From JAAFGT01 sp041485165 (lineage in GTDB: Bacteria; Acidobacteriota; Terriglobia; Acidiferrales; UBA7541): a stretch of 25,539 nt of DNA. Under the pieces are notes generated by a model. That model did not search any database, was not told the DNA's origin, and worked only from the letters and a program-made list of their open reading frames with translations. A program made the translations under genes and the position numbers. Where the stretch lies: NCBI GenBank assembly GCA_041485165.1, contig JBGPJC010000054.1, forward strand, positions 1-25,539. The letters are read 5' to 3'. Shown in pieces: positions 15,284 to 22,293 of the stretch (the stretch's first letter is position 1; each line of letters begins with the position of its first letter).

Positions 15284-15448
15284 CACACTCCTCCTTGTGT
15301 TGTCCTGAACCTTTCCCGAGAGCCCCGCCGCAAGGCGGTAGCGCACCCTTTCCTCAACCTCTCGTCCTTGACGCCAACCAACGAGCGGATCATAACACTG
15401 CGGTAGTTCACGCTGGGGTTAGGAGGCTGGGTGCCGCCGGCCCCCCTC

Positions 15449-15476
15449 GTCATTCTGAGCGCAGCGAAGAATCCCT
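15449..15476 (+). repeat. Dispersed GCGCAGCGAAGAAT repeat, copy 1
   Basis: CGTCATTCTGAGCGCAGCG followed by AAGAATCC is a widespread intergenic repeat in environmental genomes, recognised by the spurious peptide HSERSEES. A related, inverted copy lies at 22294-22351. Nothing else is recognised in the 325-base gap 15284-15608. Confidence 0.65.
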
Positions 15477-15608
15477 CTTCGGTTCCCCATCGCACCCTTC
15501 CCCCCGGACCTTGGCCGAATAACACCTGCCAAGTCTACTCGCCCGGAAGAAGCCGAGGCCGTTATCTAATCAGCCGCTGGAGCGAGTGCAAATCGGTTTG
15601 GCGCTTTC

Positions 15609-16022
15609 TCAGGAGCGAGCATAAGACTGAGTGGCGTTCAGCGGAAGCAACCGGATGAGCGTGTAAATCCCCAGAGTGGTACCCAACGGAATGTTGGAGA
15701 GAGACAGGAATCCCGCAACAAGTGCCAGGCTTCGTCCAGATTGCTTTCCCGCTAAGAGAGCCGCTCCAGCCAAGATCCCGCAAACACCGCATAGCGCCGC
15801 CAGAACAATGATCACTGCGTAGAGGAAATGGAAGACAGTCATCAACGTAAACGGGTCGGGCACGCGAACCAGCAGGGCGCCAAACATGACCGTAGTCGTG
15901 GTCATGAAGACGAACAGCCCCAGTGCAGTGATCAGGCGGAGAACTCCGTAGACTACCCAACAAATTCCGAGAGTTCGAAGCCAACCGCTCGGGGATTGGG
16001 CAGCGGTATCGTTCGCAGACAT
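15609..16022 (-). CDS. Small integral membrane protein, unknown function
   Basis: 137 residues from the ATG at 16022, chosen for its AGGAGG five bases upstream; a longer frame from 16064 is not needed. After a short polar N-terminus there are about four hydrophobic helices (LGICWVVYGVLRLITALGLFVF, then MTVFHFLYAVIIVLAALCGV with GILAGAALLAG, then ALVAGFLSLSNIPLGTTLGIYTLIRLL). The tail LGIYTLIRLLPLNATQSY is similar in style to uncharacterised membrane proteins of soil bacteria. No domain of known function; inner membrane. Confidence 0.75.
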   Translation of the reverse strand: MSANDTAAQSPSGWLRTLGICWVVYGVLRLITALGLFVFMTTTTVMFGALLVRVPDPFTLMTVFHFLYAVIIVLAALCGVCGILAGAALLAGKQSGRSLALVAGFLSLSNIPLGTTLGIYTLIRLLPLNATQSYARS

Positions 16023-16193
16023 AGTGGCCTCCTGACCTTCCACGTGGCGTGCGAAGCTTATCATTGAAGATTCTTAGATGCCTACAGACGATCGCTGAAG
16101 GCGCGTCCCGTGCACCCTGCATTGCTCGTTCGCGCGTACTCCAAGGGCCGCGTGTCCGATTGGCGGCGAAACGTGTGGGTGGTACGCTGGCGA

Positions 16194-16411
16194 GTGGCGC
16201 AACCATGATCCTGGGAATCAATTCTTCGGTGTGAATTACAGCACGCCGCGATTGAATGATGCCACTGGGGTTGTCCGCGTCGGGGCCGAGGTGTGGAGTT
16301 CCAATTCGGAGCGGCGAAATAGAACGGTCAGGAGTGCAGATGGTGCGGCTGTTGTGACGACTCCCGAAAAAATGCCCATCCCTCGCCGCGGCGAGGGATG
16401 AGGCACCCGGC
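16194..16411 (+). repeat. Intergenic modular hairpin repeat, long copy B
   Basis: Fills the right part of the 483-base gap 16023-16505. It starts GTGGCGCAACCATGATCC as copy A does and ends GGGATGAGGCACCCGGC. The stem is the 18-base perfect palindrome CCCTCGCCGCGGCGAGGG (16380-16397). The left part of the gap (16023-16193) has no recognised feature. Confidence 0.8.
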
Positions 16412-16413
16412 TG

Positions 16414-16442
16414 TTGACTGGCTTTGGGTCGCAACATAACAT
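16414..16442 (+). promoter_or_regulatory. Promoter for the EthD-like gene
   Basis: TTGACT (16414-16419), 17-base spacer, TAACAT (16437-16442): 5 of 6 and 4 of 6 consensus bases. It starts 3 bases after repeat copy B ends, so the repeat lies immediately upstream of the promoter. Leader about 57 bases. Confidence 0.5.
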
Positions 16443-16505
16443 GCATGGCAGTTCCCGCGGAGAATCCTCTGAGCAACGGACGAGATCCATGGACAGGAGG
16501 AAACA

Positions 16506-16847
16506 ATGCCTGCAGTTAAATTCCTTGTGCTTTATCCACGCCCGACGGATATCGAAACATTCGAAAAGCTCTATCAGAACGAGCATGTACCCATGGCGCT
16601 CGAAAAGCTCGCCGGCAAAACGAGGTTTGTGGCGACGAAGGTCTTAGGCTCTCCAACGGGCACGCCGCCATTCTACCGTGTCGCTGAGATTCACTTCCCA
16701 TCGATGGCGGCCCTGGAAGCCTGCGCCGCATCCCCAGGCGGCCAGCAGACTCTGGCGCACGCCCAGTCCATCTCTACTGGAGGCGCCCCGATCTTACTGA
16801 TCGCTGAAGAAGAGACCTTTTCTTTCGCGCAGGCGACCGCGGCCTAG
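16506..16847 (+). CDS. EthD-domain protein
   Basis: 113 residues with ATG after AGGAGGAAACA. The pattern KFLVLYPRPTDIETFEKLYQNEHVPMALE is the EthD dimeric alpha/beta-barrel signature: strand, then a helix with Y-x3-H-P. The second half (PPFYRVAEIHFPSMAALEACAASPGGQQTLAHA) matches the second repeat of the fold. EthD proteins are small ferredoxin-like-fold proteins tied to ether or aromatic compound degradation or polyketide cyclisation; the specific role here is unknown. Cytoplasmic. Confidence 0.85.
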   Translation: MPAVKFLVLYPRPTDIETFEKLYQNEHVPMALEKLAGKTRFVATKVLGSPTGTPPFYRVAEIHFPSMAALEACAASPGGQQTLAHAQSISTGGAPILLIAEEETFSFAQATAA

Positions 16848-16912
16848 TAGGCAACGCAATTCGTCGAAGCCGTCCAAGCGAGCCGAGGCGATGATCGGAA
16901 CCACGCTGGAAA

Positions 16913-16938
16913 TCACCGCATGGCTGTTCTCGCGGTGA
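16913..16938. promoter_or_regulatory. 7-bp inverted repeat before the DUF385-like gene
   Basis: TCACCGC (16913-16919) and GCGGTGA (16932-16938) with a 12-base spacer, 9 bases before the GTG start. Could be an operator or an mRNA hairpin that limits translation. Confidence 0.3.
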
Positions 16939-16947
16939 CACTTAATT

Positions 16948-17463
16948 GTGGCTGAGATGACTCTTAGCGACTTTACTCGATGGTTGTACCGCGGGCAGCG
17001 ACCCAACTGGATCGCCAGGATTATGAACAGAGCCACGGCTGCTGTGGCCTCATCGGGTGTCGCCTCCAACTACCTTGCTGCGTTGGAGGTGGCGGGGCGC
17101 AAGTCCGGGCGAATGTTCTCCCTGCCCGTTGTGATCGCCATCGTGGATGGGCAGCGGTACTTGGTGTCCATGCTCGGAGAAAACGTGCACTGGGTCCAAA
17201 ACGTACGTGCCGCCGGTGGCAGAGCAGTTCTCCGCAGCGGCGGCCGTGAGGAGGTCCAACTCGAAGAGGTTCCCGCCGACCAGCGCGCACCGATCTTGAG
17301 GGCTTACCTGCAGCGAGCGCCGGGAGCGCGACCTCACGTGCCCGTGAACAAAGATGCATCGCTTGCGGAATTCCAAAGGGTCGCCGCGGCATTTCCGGTT
17401 TTCCGTCTTGTTTCTAACAAGACGTTGCAGCCGGCGCAGCCCGGCGGGCCGGGTGCTCCATAG
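16948..17463 (+). CDS. Deazaflavin-dependent nitroreductase-like protein (DUF385/DDN-type split barrel)
   Basis: 171 residues from GTG at 16948; an ATG three codons in (16957) is equally possible and neither has a good ribosome site. The core follows the F420H2-dependent DDN-type family: ALEVAGRKSGRMFSLPVVIAIVDGQRYLVSMLGENVHWVQNVRAAGGRAVLRSGGREEVQLEEVP. Relatives with F420 reduce quinones, nitroaromatics or lipids, but some members bind haem or FMN, so the cofactor is inferred. The last residues (GGPGAP) and the stop are encoded by an inverted copy of the intergenic repeat. Confidence 0.8.
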   Translation: MAEMTLSDFTRWLYRGQRPNWIARIMNRATAAVASSGVASNYLAALEVAGRKSGRMFSLPVVIAIVDGQRYLVSMLGENVHWVQNVRAAGGRAVLRSGGREEVQLEEVPADQRAPILRAYLQRAPGARPHVPVNKDASLAEFQRVAAAFPVFRLVSNKTLQPAQPGGPGAP

Positions 17464-17497
17464 TCCCCGAAGCGTCGGGGAGGGTGGGGATTTCGGC
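17447..17497 (-). repeat. Intergenic modular hairpin repeat, short copy E (inverted)
   Basis: On the minus strand: CCGAAATCCCCACC, then stem CCCCGA-CGCT-TCGGGG (17465-17480), then GGAGCACCCGGCCC. It overlaps the last codons and stop of the preceding gene. Its stem differs in sequence from all other copies. Confidence 0.65.
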
Positions 17498-17697
17498 TCG
17501 CTCCCTACCCAAGAATATGTACTGGTATGATGGTCTCTCCACCGCGTTTCAGCTACGGCGAGTGATATCTGCATTTGCCTCTCCTGGATTCGGAGGATAC
17601 CGGGAACATCGTGGACTGGTGCTGCACCAGTTATGGTTTCTGCGCAAACGGCGAGAACGGTTTGACTCGAATCGACTCAGCGTGATTCAAGCTGGCA

Positions 17698-17746
17698 GAT
17701 CCACGAAATCCCCACCCTTTCTTCGAAATGATAGGCCACCCGCCCG
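17698..17746 (+). repeat. Intergenic modular hairpin repeat, short copy F
   Basis: ACGAAATCCCCACCC, a short degenerate stem (TTTCTTCGAAA), then GATAGGCCACCCGCCC. The flanks agree with the family but the stem has decayed. Rest of the gap 17464-17927: no gene recognised between 17498 and 17697; the promoter below is at its end. Confidence 0.5.
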
Positions 17747-17804
17747 CACGCGTTTGGCGGACGGATAGGATGCGGCAGCCGCCCGGTTGATTTGAAAAAT
17801 CCTC

Positions 17805-17833
17805 TTGGCGAAGACAAGGCGAATCTGTAGAAT
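17805..17833 (+). promoter_or_regulatory. Promoter for the 13-residue-repeat protein
   Basis: TTGGCG (17805-17810), 17-base spacer, TAGAAT (17828-17833): 4 of 6 and 5 of 6 consensus bases. Leader about 88 bases. Confidence 0.5.
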
Positions 17834-17927
17834 GGACGGATAGCAAAAGCTGTAGTTGAAGAGGGTTGGACTGGCACGGGGCGATGAAGGCCTGGACGAT
17901 AGTAAGCGGGCTAAGAGGAGTCCTTCG

Positions 17928-18452
17928 ATGGCGGCAAAGTTCTTGGGAGCCGATGGCAAATACCACCAGGAAGGTTCATTCCTCGGTGCAGATGGTGAAT
18001 ATCATCCCAAGGGATATTTCCTCGGCGCCGACGGCAAGTACCATCCCGCCGGCTCCTTTGTCGGTGCGGATGGCAAGTATCACCGCAAAGGGGAGTTCAA
18101 AGGCGCCGATGGTAAATACCATCCTGGGGGGCAGTTTGTCGGACAAGACCGCAAGTACCATCCGGAGGGTTCATTCTTAGGCCAAGATGGGCAATACCAT
18201 CCGGAAGGAGCCTTTCTTGGTCGAGACGGGATGTACCACCCAGAGGGAACGTTCCTCGGGCAGTACGGCAGATACCATTACTCTGGCTCATTTCTCGGAA
18301 CCGATGGGAAATACCACCTTGAAGGTTCTTTCCTCGGCACAGACGGTCGGTATCACCCGAAAGGATCTTTCCTTGGCGCGCACGGTCGCTATGAAGAGCC
18401 CGAACATTCGGCCGATCTAGAACGTCGAAACCAGAAGGGTGTCGATTGCTAG
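17928..18452 (+). CDS. Protein of twelve tandem 13-residue repeats (consensus FLGxDGxYHPxGS)
   Basis: 174 residues from the ATG at 17928, which has AGAGGAG seven bases upstream; a longer in-frame start at 17856 is unsupported. After MAAK the protein is twelve back-to-back 13-residue units (residues 5-160) and a charged 14-residue tail. In every unit Phe1, Gly3 and Tyr8 are kept; His9 is kept in eleven units and Asp5 in ten. Units 4-9 vary most. No signal peptide or membrane helix, so it is probably cytoplasmic unless exported by a non-classical route. The regular Gly/aromatic spacing suggests a beta-hairpin or beta-solenoid repeat; Asp and His at fixed positions could bind metal. I do not recognise the family and assign no function. 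Codons differ between units, so the array is not a recent duplication. Confidence 0.85.
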   Translation: MAAKFLGADGKYHQEGSFLGADGEYHPKGYFLGADGKYHPAGSFVGADGKYHRKGEFKGADGKYHPGGQFVGQDRKYHPEGSFLGQDGQYHPEGAFLGRDGMYHPEGTFLGQYGRYHYSGSFLGTDGKYHLEGSFLGTDGRYHPKGSFLGAHGRYEEPEHSADLERRNQKGVDC

Positions 18453-18536
18453 CCTGGTAACAATCGTTTGGAGGGGAAGGCCAACGGGGCAGAAGTGAGC
18501 CGCCTAGGCTAGAATGCCGTTTGCCGGCCGTCGGAT

Positions 18537-19226
18537 ATGACTAGCTTTTCCACAGAAGCGACAGTTTCGGTCAAGTCAACACGCCTTTCAAAGGCGGCGT
18601 CTATCTATGAGTACACACATACATCCGCTTCCTCGCTTCTAGCCGCCTTTGATGACGCAAAGTCAAAGCGCGGAAACCCGCGCGGAATCCTGACAGACCA
18701 GGAGCAGGACATCCTGCGTGCCGCCCTTGTGATGAGTTGTGCGGGGCTCGACGCCGCCCTCAAACAGTCAATCCGAGACTGCTTGGAACAGTTGCTTGAG
18801 AAGAACAAGCAGGTTCGAGAGGGTTTCGAAAAATTCATAAAGAAGCGCATCAGTGGTGAAGGCGATGTTCTGGGGTTGGCGACCGGCGCAAAGTTTTTGG
18901 GATTAGTCCTTGCGGAGCGAGAGCCGCGCAAACGTTTGATCGAGGAATACATCAAGGAGCTTACTGGTGAATCGCTGCAGTCCACCGAAGAAATCATGCG
19001 GACATCTGCTGCCCTCGGTCTAGAGCCAAAGGAACTCGACCTCGATATTGTCCGCCTCAAGGGAATTTTCCTGATTCGAAACAAAATAATCCATGAATTG
19101 GATATCGATCTGAATGCGACAAAACGAAAACGCAAAGTTCGGAGCCAAGCAGATCTTCTCGAAAACTCCGATTACGTTCTCTCTGTCACGAAATCGATAG
19201 TCGAGAGTCTGGACAAGAAATTATGA
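18537..19226 (+). CDS. HEPN-domain protein (possible RNase or toxin-like)
   Basis: 229 residues, mostly helical. The C-terminal half carries the HEPN RNase motif R-x4-H: Arg181-Asn182 and His186 in LIRNKIIHELDID, with Asn after Arg as in active members. The N-terminal half holds AALVMSCAGLDAALKQSIRDCLEQLL, the helix pair seen in the RiboL-PSP/MAE-type HEPN groups. HEPN proteins act as RNases in toxin-antitoxin, abortive infection and other defence systems. No MNT nucleotidyltransferase gene is adjacent. Start is uncertain: the ATG lacks a clear ribosome site. A DUF5677-like gene follows on the same strand. Confidence 0.7.
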   Translation: MTSFSTEATVSVKSTRLSKAASIYEYTHTSASSLLAAFDDAKSKRGNPRGILTDQEQDILRAALVMSCAGLDAALKQSIRDCLEQLLEKNKQVREGFEKFIKKRISGEGDVLGLATGAKFLGLVLAEREPRKRLIEEYIKELTGESLQSTEEIMRTSAALGLEPKELDLDIVRLKGIFLIRNKIIHELDIDLNATKRKRKVRSQADLLENSDYVLSVTKSIVESLDKKL

Positions 19227-19228
19227 TA

Positions 19229-19288
19229 GGCGGGTGGCGCATTCGAAGCACTCGGGGAACGAGAATAGAATGTGCGCCACGCGTCGGG
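19229..19288 (+). repeat. Intergenic inverted-repeat element between the HEPN gene and the next gene
   Basis: GGCGGGTGGCGCATTC at the left and GAATGTGCGCCACGCGTCGGG-like sequence at the right: GTGGCGCATTC pairs with GAAT(GT)GCGCCAC, giving an 11-bp stem with a 2-base bulge. The ends GGCGGGTGGC and CGTCGGG recur at 20341-20398. It would form a hairpin in a common transcript. Confidence 0.5.
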
Positions 19289-19290
19289 CC

Positions 19291-20334
19291 ATGACTGTAA
19301 GTCTCATCGAGGTTAAGGCAAAAGCTGCGCAATGCTTGTCGGAGGGGCTCTCAAATCCTGCGAAGTTCTCGGCGAAGCTCTTGGAATTCTTCAACTATGG
19401 ATTTGATCACTTCGAGAGCATGGACGGCGAGGCCAAAGCTTATTTCGAACACTCGCGAGAAGGATTAATTGACCTGTGTGCCGAGCAGATCAATCGGATC
19501 CCCGATGGCCGGCACCGGCGGAACCTGGCCCGTAGCGTTGCAATGGCACGCGGCAGGCACCTCAAGGCCGAGAACCTAGCGCGATCGTTATCCGGACCAC
19601 CCACCTACAAGTTTCCGATCATACAGAAAGCAGAGCCCATATTCTTCTCCTTGCTTCAGAGTTTACTTGACGTGCTCCACGATGCGACCGAGCAAAGCCA
19701 CAGCGGCGCCGCCCGGTTCGCCACTATCGCTCTTCATTTTTGGGTAGTTGATGAACTTCAAGTGGCCTTCCATCTGGCACAACGCAAGTATGCAACCCAA
19801 GCATACTCACATATGCGGACAGTATTTGACCTACTAGAGAAGATAGAACTCTTTCACAAATATCCCAAATGGGCAGAAGTCTGGGCGTCGGAGGATAAGA
19901 AGGCTATCCGGGAGGAGTTGAGTCCAGCAGCCGTAAGAACAAAACTTGGTCAGGCCAAGTTCAATCCGGTGTACTCATTCTTTTCGGAGGTCGGAATTCA
20001 CGGCACGTTTCAAGGTGTGCAGGGCCGAGTTTCGAAACGGAGAAAGGACAAAGAGAGTGAAGGAATCGCGGTCAGTATGTGGGTCGGGGGTATACCCCGG
20101 GAAGACCAGGTCGTCTTCTCCATCTCCTCCTGCATTTTCACCGCGGTGTCTGCTCTCCTCACGGCATTTGATACATTTCAGGACCATCTGAACGAAGAGG
20201 ATGTCAGGGAGATTATTGAAGTCTCAATTAAGCAGGCGACAAAATTCCTAAAAGAGCATTTTGTCGGCTGGGCTCGAGAGGCTGGGTTCGACGTCACGGA
20301 GTTACTGGAAGTCTTCAGGACAGAGGTTGATTGA
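19291..20334 (+). CDS. All-helical protein, DUF5677-like (tentative)
   Basis: 347 residues from the ATG at 19291. GTG at 19234 and ATG at 19270 are also in frame but fall inside the hairpin element 19229-19288, so I prefer 19291; no start has a strong ribosome site. The protein is predicted helical throughout. The middle segment (AYSHMRTVFDLLEKIELFHKYPKWAEVWA, then YSFFSEVGIHGTF) has the R-x3-D/E helix and later S-x4-H layout of DUF5677-type proteins, which often sit in defence or mobile regions. A final acidic helix contains FDTFQDHLNEEDVREIIEVS. Function unknown. It probably forms a two-gene unit with the HEPN gene. Confidence 0.55.
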   Translation: MTVSLIEVKAKAAQCLSEGLSNPAKFSAKLLEFFNYGFDHFESMDGEAKAYFEHSREGLIDLCAEQINRIPDGRHRRNLARSVAMARGRHLKAENLARSLSGPPTYKFPIIQKAEPIFFSLLQSLLDVLHDATEQSHSGAARFATIALHFWVVDELQVAFHLAQRKYATQAYSHMRTVFDLLEKIELFHKYPKWAEVWASEDKKAIREELSPAAVRTKLGQAKFNPVYSFFSEVGIHGTFQGVQGRVSKRRKDKESEGIAVSMWVGGIPREDQVVFSISSCIFTAVSALLTAFDTFQDHLNEEDVREIIEVSIKQATKFLKEHFVGWAREAGFDVTELLEVFRTEVD

Positions 20335-20340
20335 GACAAG

Positions 20341-20398
20341 TGGGCGGGTGGCCCGGACGCCAAGTGAAGGAATGAATCTGGGTGCCCAACACGTCGGG
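20341..20398 (+). repeat. Second copy of the GGCGGGTGGC...CGTCGGG element
   Basis: Begins GGGCGGGTGGCCCGGACG, contains GAATGAATCTGGGTGCCC and ends ACACGTCGGG, as the element at 19229 does, with a weaker stem. It follows the stop of the DUF5677-like gene. The rest of the gap 20399-20570 shows nothing I can name. Confidence 0.4.
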
Positions 20399-20570
20399 TT
20401 TACGTGTCGGGACTTTTCTTCGTTCCTCTGTAGCGCTTCAATCCTTTCGGGCGAGTGGCCATGCCTCCGCCTCGCAAGAGCATCTGGGAGGGAGAAGTCG
20501 CGCTCTTTGTGGGGGGAACCTCGAAGTCGACGCCTGGACTACCCGACAATACCTATCTCGGCGCGAAAGC

Positions 20571-20600
20571 TTGGCCGATGACACTTTTCTCAGTTATAAT
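20571..20600 (+). promoter_or_regulatory. Promoter for the lipoprotein gene
   Basis: TTGGCC (20571-20576), 18-base spacer, perfect -10 TATAAT (20595-20600). Leader about 24 bases. The region is more AT-rich than its surroundings. Confidence 0.6.
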
Positions 20601-20630
20601 GCGTACATTACTTTCATATGAGAAATCCGT

Positions 20631-21086
20631 ATGCATAAGAGAGTTTCCCTCTTTCTTATTGCTTCCTTGACCTGGATGCCAGCCTGCTCACCCGCTGCGC
20701 GGCAAGCAACAGGCCGCGCGATCGGGGGAGGTCTGGCAGGTGCGTCGGCAGCTGGGACCCAAGCGAAGTTGATGATCTTCGGAGGGGAGGGTCACAAAAC
20801 CTACCTGGGATGCCTTAATTGCTCGCAATACGTAGCTGATTCAGTTCTCAACAAGTACGGTACGCACGGTAGTCCCTACTCCAGTGATAGCATTTGGAAT
20901 AAGTACGGGGAGTACGGTTCAGCGTATTCAAATTATGGTGCGTGCAATCGATACGCCGTGGATCCCCCCGTGATCGTCGACCAAGACGGCAATTACTATG
21001 GAAGGCTCACCTTGAATACGTATCACCCTGAAATCGGCATGGGGAGGCGTTACCTGGATTGGCTGGTCGGCCTGTGCGGCAACTGA
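20631..21086 (+). CDS. Secreted lipoprotein with 16-residue NKYG repeats
   Basis: 151 residues. The signal MHKRVSLFLIASLTWMPAC gives a lipoprotein-type Cys19. After a Gly/Ala-rich helix (GRAIGGGLAGASAAG) comes YLGCLNCSQY, then two and a half 16-residue units (SVLNKYGTHGSPYSSD, SIWNKYGEYGSAYSNY, GACNRYAVD) and PPVIVDQDGNYYGRLTLNTYH. I recognise this as a small secreted-protein family seen in several proteobacteria and other phyla; its function is not known to me. The final Cys (LCGN) may pair with another Cys. Its AT-rich promoter may point to separate acquisition. Confidence 0.75.
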   Translation: MHKRVSLFLIASLTWMPACSPAARQATGRAIGGGLAGASAAGTQAKLMIFGGEGHKTYLGCLNCSQYVADSVLNKYGTHGSPYSSDSIWNKYGEYGSAYSNYGACNRYAVDPPVIVDQDGNYYGRLTLNTYHPEIGMGRRYLDWLVGLCGN

Positions 21087-21211
21087 AAGGGCTATCCGGC
21101 GTCTAGTATTGATGGTTGTCTCACCTTCCGAAGGTTGTCCCGACGAGGGCGGGGGGCTGAATCTTTCTCGAATAAACCGAAATCGTGCCGCCAGAGTCCC
21201 GGAGCACCCCC

Positions 21212-21240
21212 TTGCACCTCACTGCTGCAAGATGGTGCAA
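21212..21240. promoter_or_regulatory. Inverted repeat TTGCACC/GGTGCAA in the leader of the membrane/coiled-coil gene
   Basis: A 7-bp perfect inverted repeat with a 15-base spacer, 55 bases before the GTG at 21296. Could be an operator or transcript hairpin. Confidence 0.25.
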
Positions 21241-21295
21241 ACTGTCCGCCGATCATCAGCTAGGCTCAGCTATTGGCTTTGTGGAGGTGTGCATC

Positions 21296-22066
21296 GTGTT
21301 CGACCAAATTCTTGCTTTGATTGTTGTGATCCTGCCGACCTTGTTTGCACTGGGCATTGAAGTAGTGAGCAAAGAAATCAAAGATCATCGCTATTGGCGG
21401 ATCGGCGTCATTGCGTTCGGAGTGGGTCTGAGCGCGCTCACGGGGTTCCAGATGTCACAAGCCCACAAAGAAGCCAGAGTAGATCAAGAGGCTGCTATAG
21501 TCGATACATCCAGGCGGGTGTCTGCCGCAGTATCAGAATCCGTAACGCAGAGCGTCACGAAGGCTGTAAGTGAACAGTATACTCAGACCATTAATGAACT
21601 GCATTCGGAAATCGGTTCTCTTCAGGCACAACTTGCCGCTCAAAGTAAAAAAGTTGATTTAATTCAAGGAAGCAACATCGTGACCGGGAAAGAGCCTATC
21701 CGCGTGGAAATAGCAAATCCTAGCGTGCTACGAACTGGCGAGCCTCAATTGAGCATACACGCATCGGCCATGCCAGTTGGGCCAAATCCCCAATATGGGA
21801 AAAACGCTCGTCAGATCATTCTCACAACAAACAAAGTAATGAATGGCGGTCGTGTGAGAATTACCTGCAAGAACAAAATCAATCAAGGTTCGGCAACCAT
21901 ATCTGGTGCCGGTGTGATAATGAGAGGAGGCGGAGGAATGATCGATGAAAAAACCTATGTCTCTGGAATCGGCTCTCCAAACTGGTCGCCGGACTTTCCT
22001 TTGGTAGTTACCCTATATTTCGATGAAGATGATCTTGGACCGTGCACAATCACACCGCTTTCGTGA
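21296..22066 (+). CDS. Membrane protein with a coiled-coil stalk and beta-rich C-terminal domain, unknown
   Basis: 256 residues from a GTG at 21296 preceded by GGAGGT at seven bases; a longer frame from 21185 lacks this. Two membrane helices (about 3-24 and 35-52) form a hairpin, followed by a helical region (about 55-125) rich in Ser/Thr/Val/Gln (SESVTQSVTKAVSEQYTQ) that looks like a coiled coil, and a soluble beta-type domain (about 135-256) with GGRVRITCKNKI, VIMRGGGGM, a closing PLVVTLYFDEDDLGPCTI and two Cys. It is lower in GC than the neighbouring T6SS genes. No family recognised. Confidence 0.7.
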   Translation: MFDQILALIVVILPTLFALGIEVVSKEIKDHRYWRIGVIAFGVGLSALTGFQMSQAHKEARVDQEAAIVDTSRRVSAAVSESVTQSVTKAVSEQYTQTINELHSEIGSLQAQLAAQSKKVDLIQGSNIVTGKEPIRVEIANPSVLRTGEPQLSIHASAMPVGPNPQYGKNARQIILTTNKVMNGGRVRITCKNKINQGSATISGAGVIMRGGGGMIDEKTYVSGIGSPNWSPDFPLVVTLYFDEDDLGPCTITPLS

Positions 22067-22098
22067 GTTGGGGGAAAGGGCTAATTCTACTCAGTAAA

Positions 22099-22124
22099 TC
22101 GTCAGCCCCCATCAAAGCTGACGA
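22099..22124 (+). terminator. Hairpin after the membrane/coiled-coil gene
   Basis: TCGTCAGC and GCTGACGA form a perfect 8-bp stem with a 10-base loop, 32 bases after the stop. There is no T-run, so it is at best a transcript end stabiliser. It lies in the 437-base gap 22067-22503; between it and the repeat at 22294 nothing else is recognised. Confidence 0.35.
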
Positions 22125-22293
22125 AGAAATGGCAGGTGGTCCAACCCTGAAGTTTCTGTTTTCCACTTGACGACGGTCCGCGCTCGGATGATTCTTTGCG
22201 CTCTCCCGGCCTGCCGGGACCGCCTAAACTGACATCGGCTACCGCCGAAGTCGACCGGTATCCACTCGTCTCCAGGTAAGGACACTTTAAAAA

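Noticed and set aside
15562..16506. Long minus-strand open frame of 314 codons
   Set aside because: It runs through the membrane-protein gene in another frame and through repeat copy B; its composition is unlike a protein and the real gene 15609-16022 with a good ribosome site lies within it.
17940..18407. Regular 39-base periodicity that could be mistaken for a CRISPR-like or satellite array
   Set aside because: It is the codon-level image of the 13-residue protein repeat; units differ at silent positions, there are no constant repeats with unique spacers, and the frame is open with a ribosome site.
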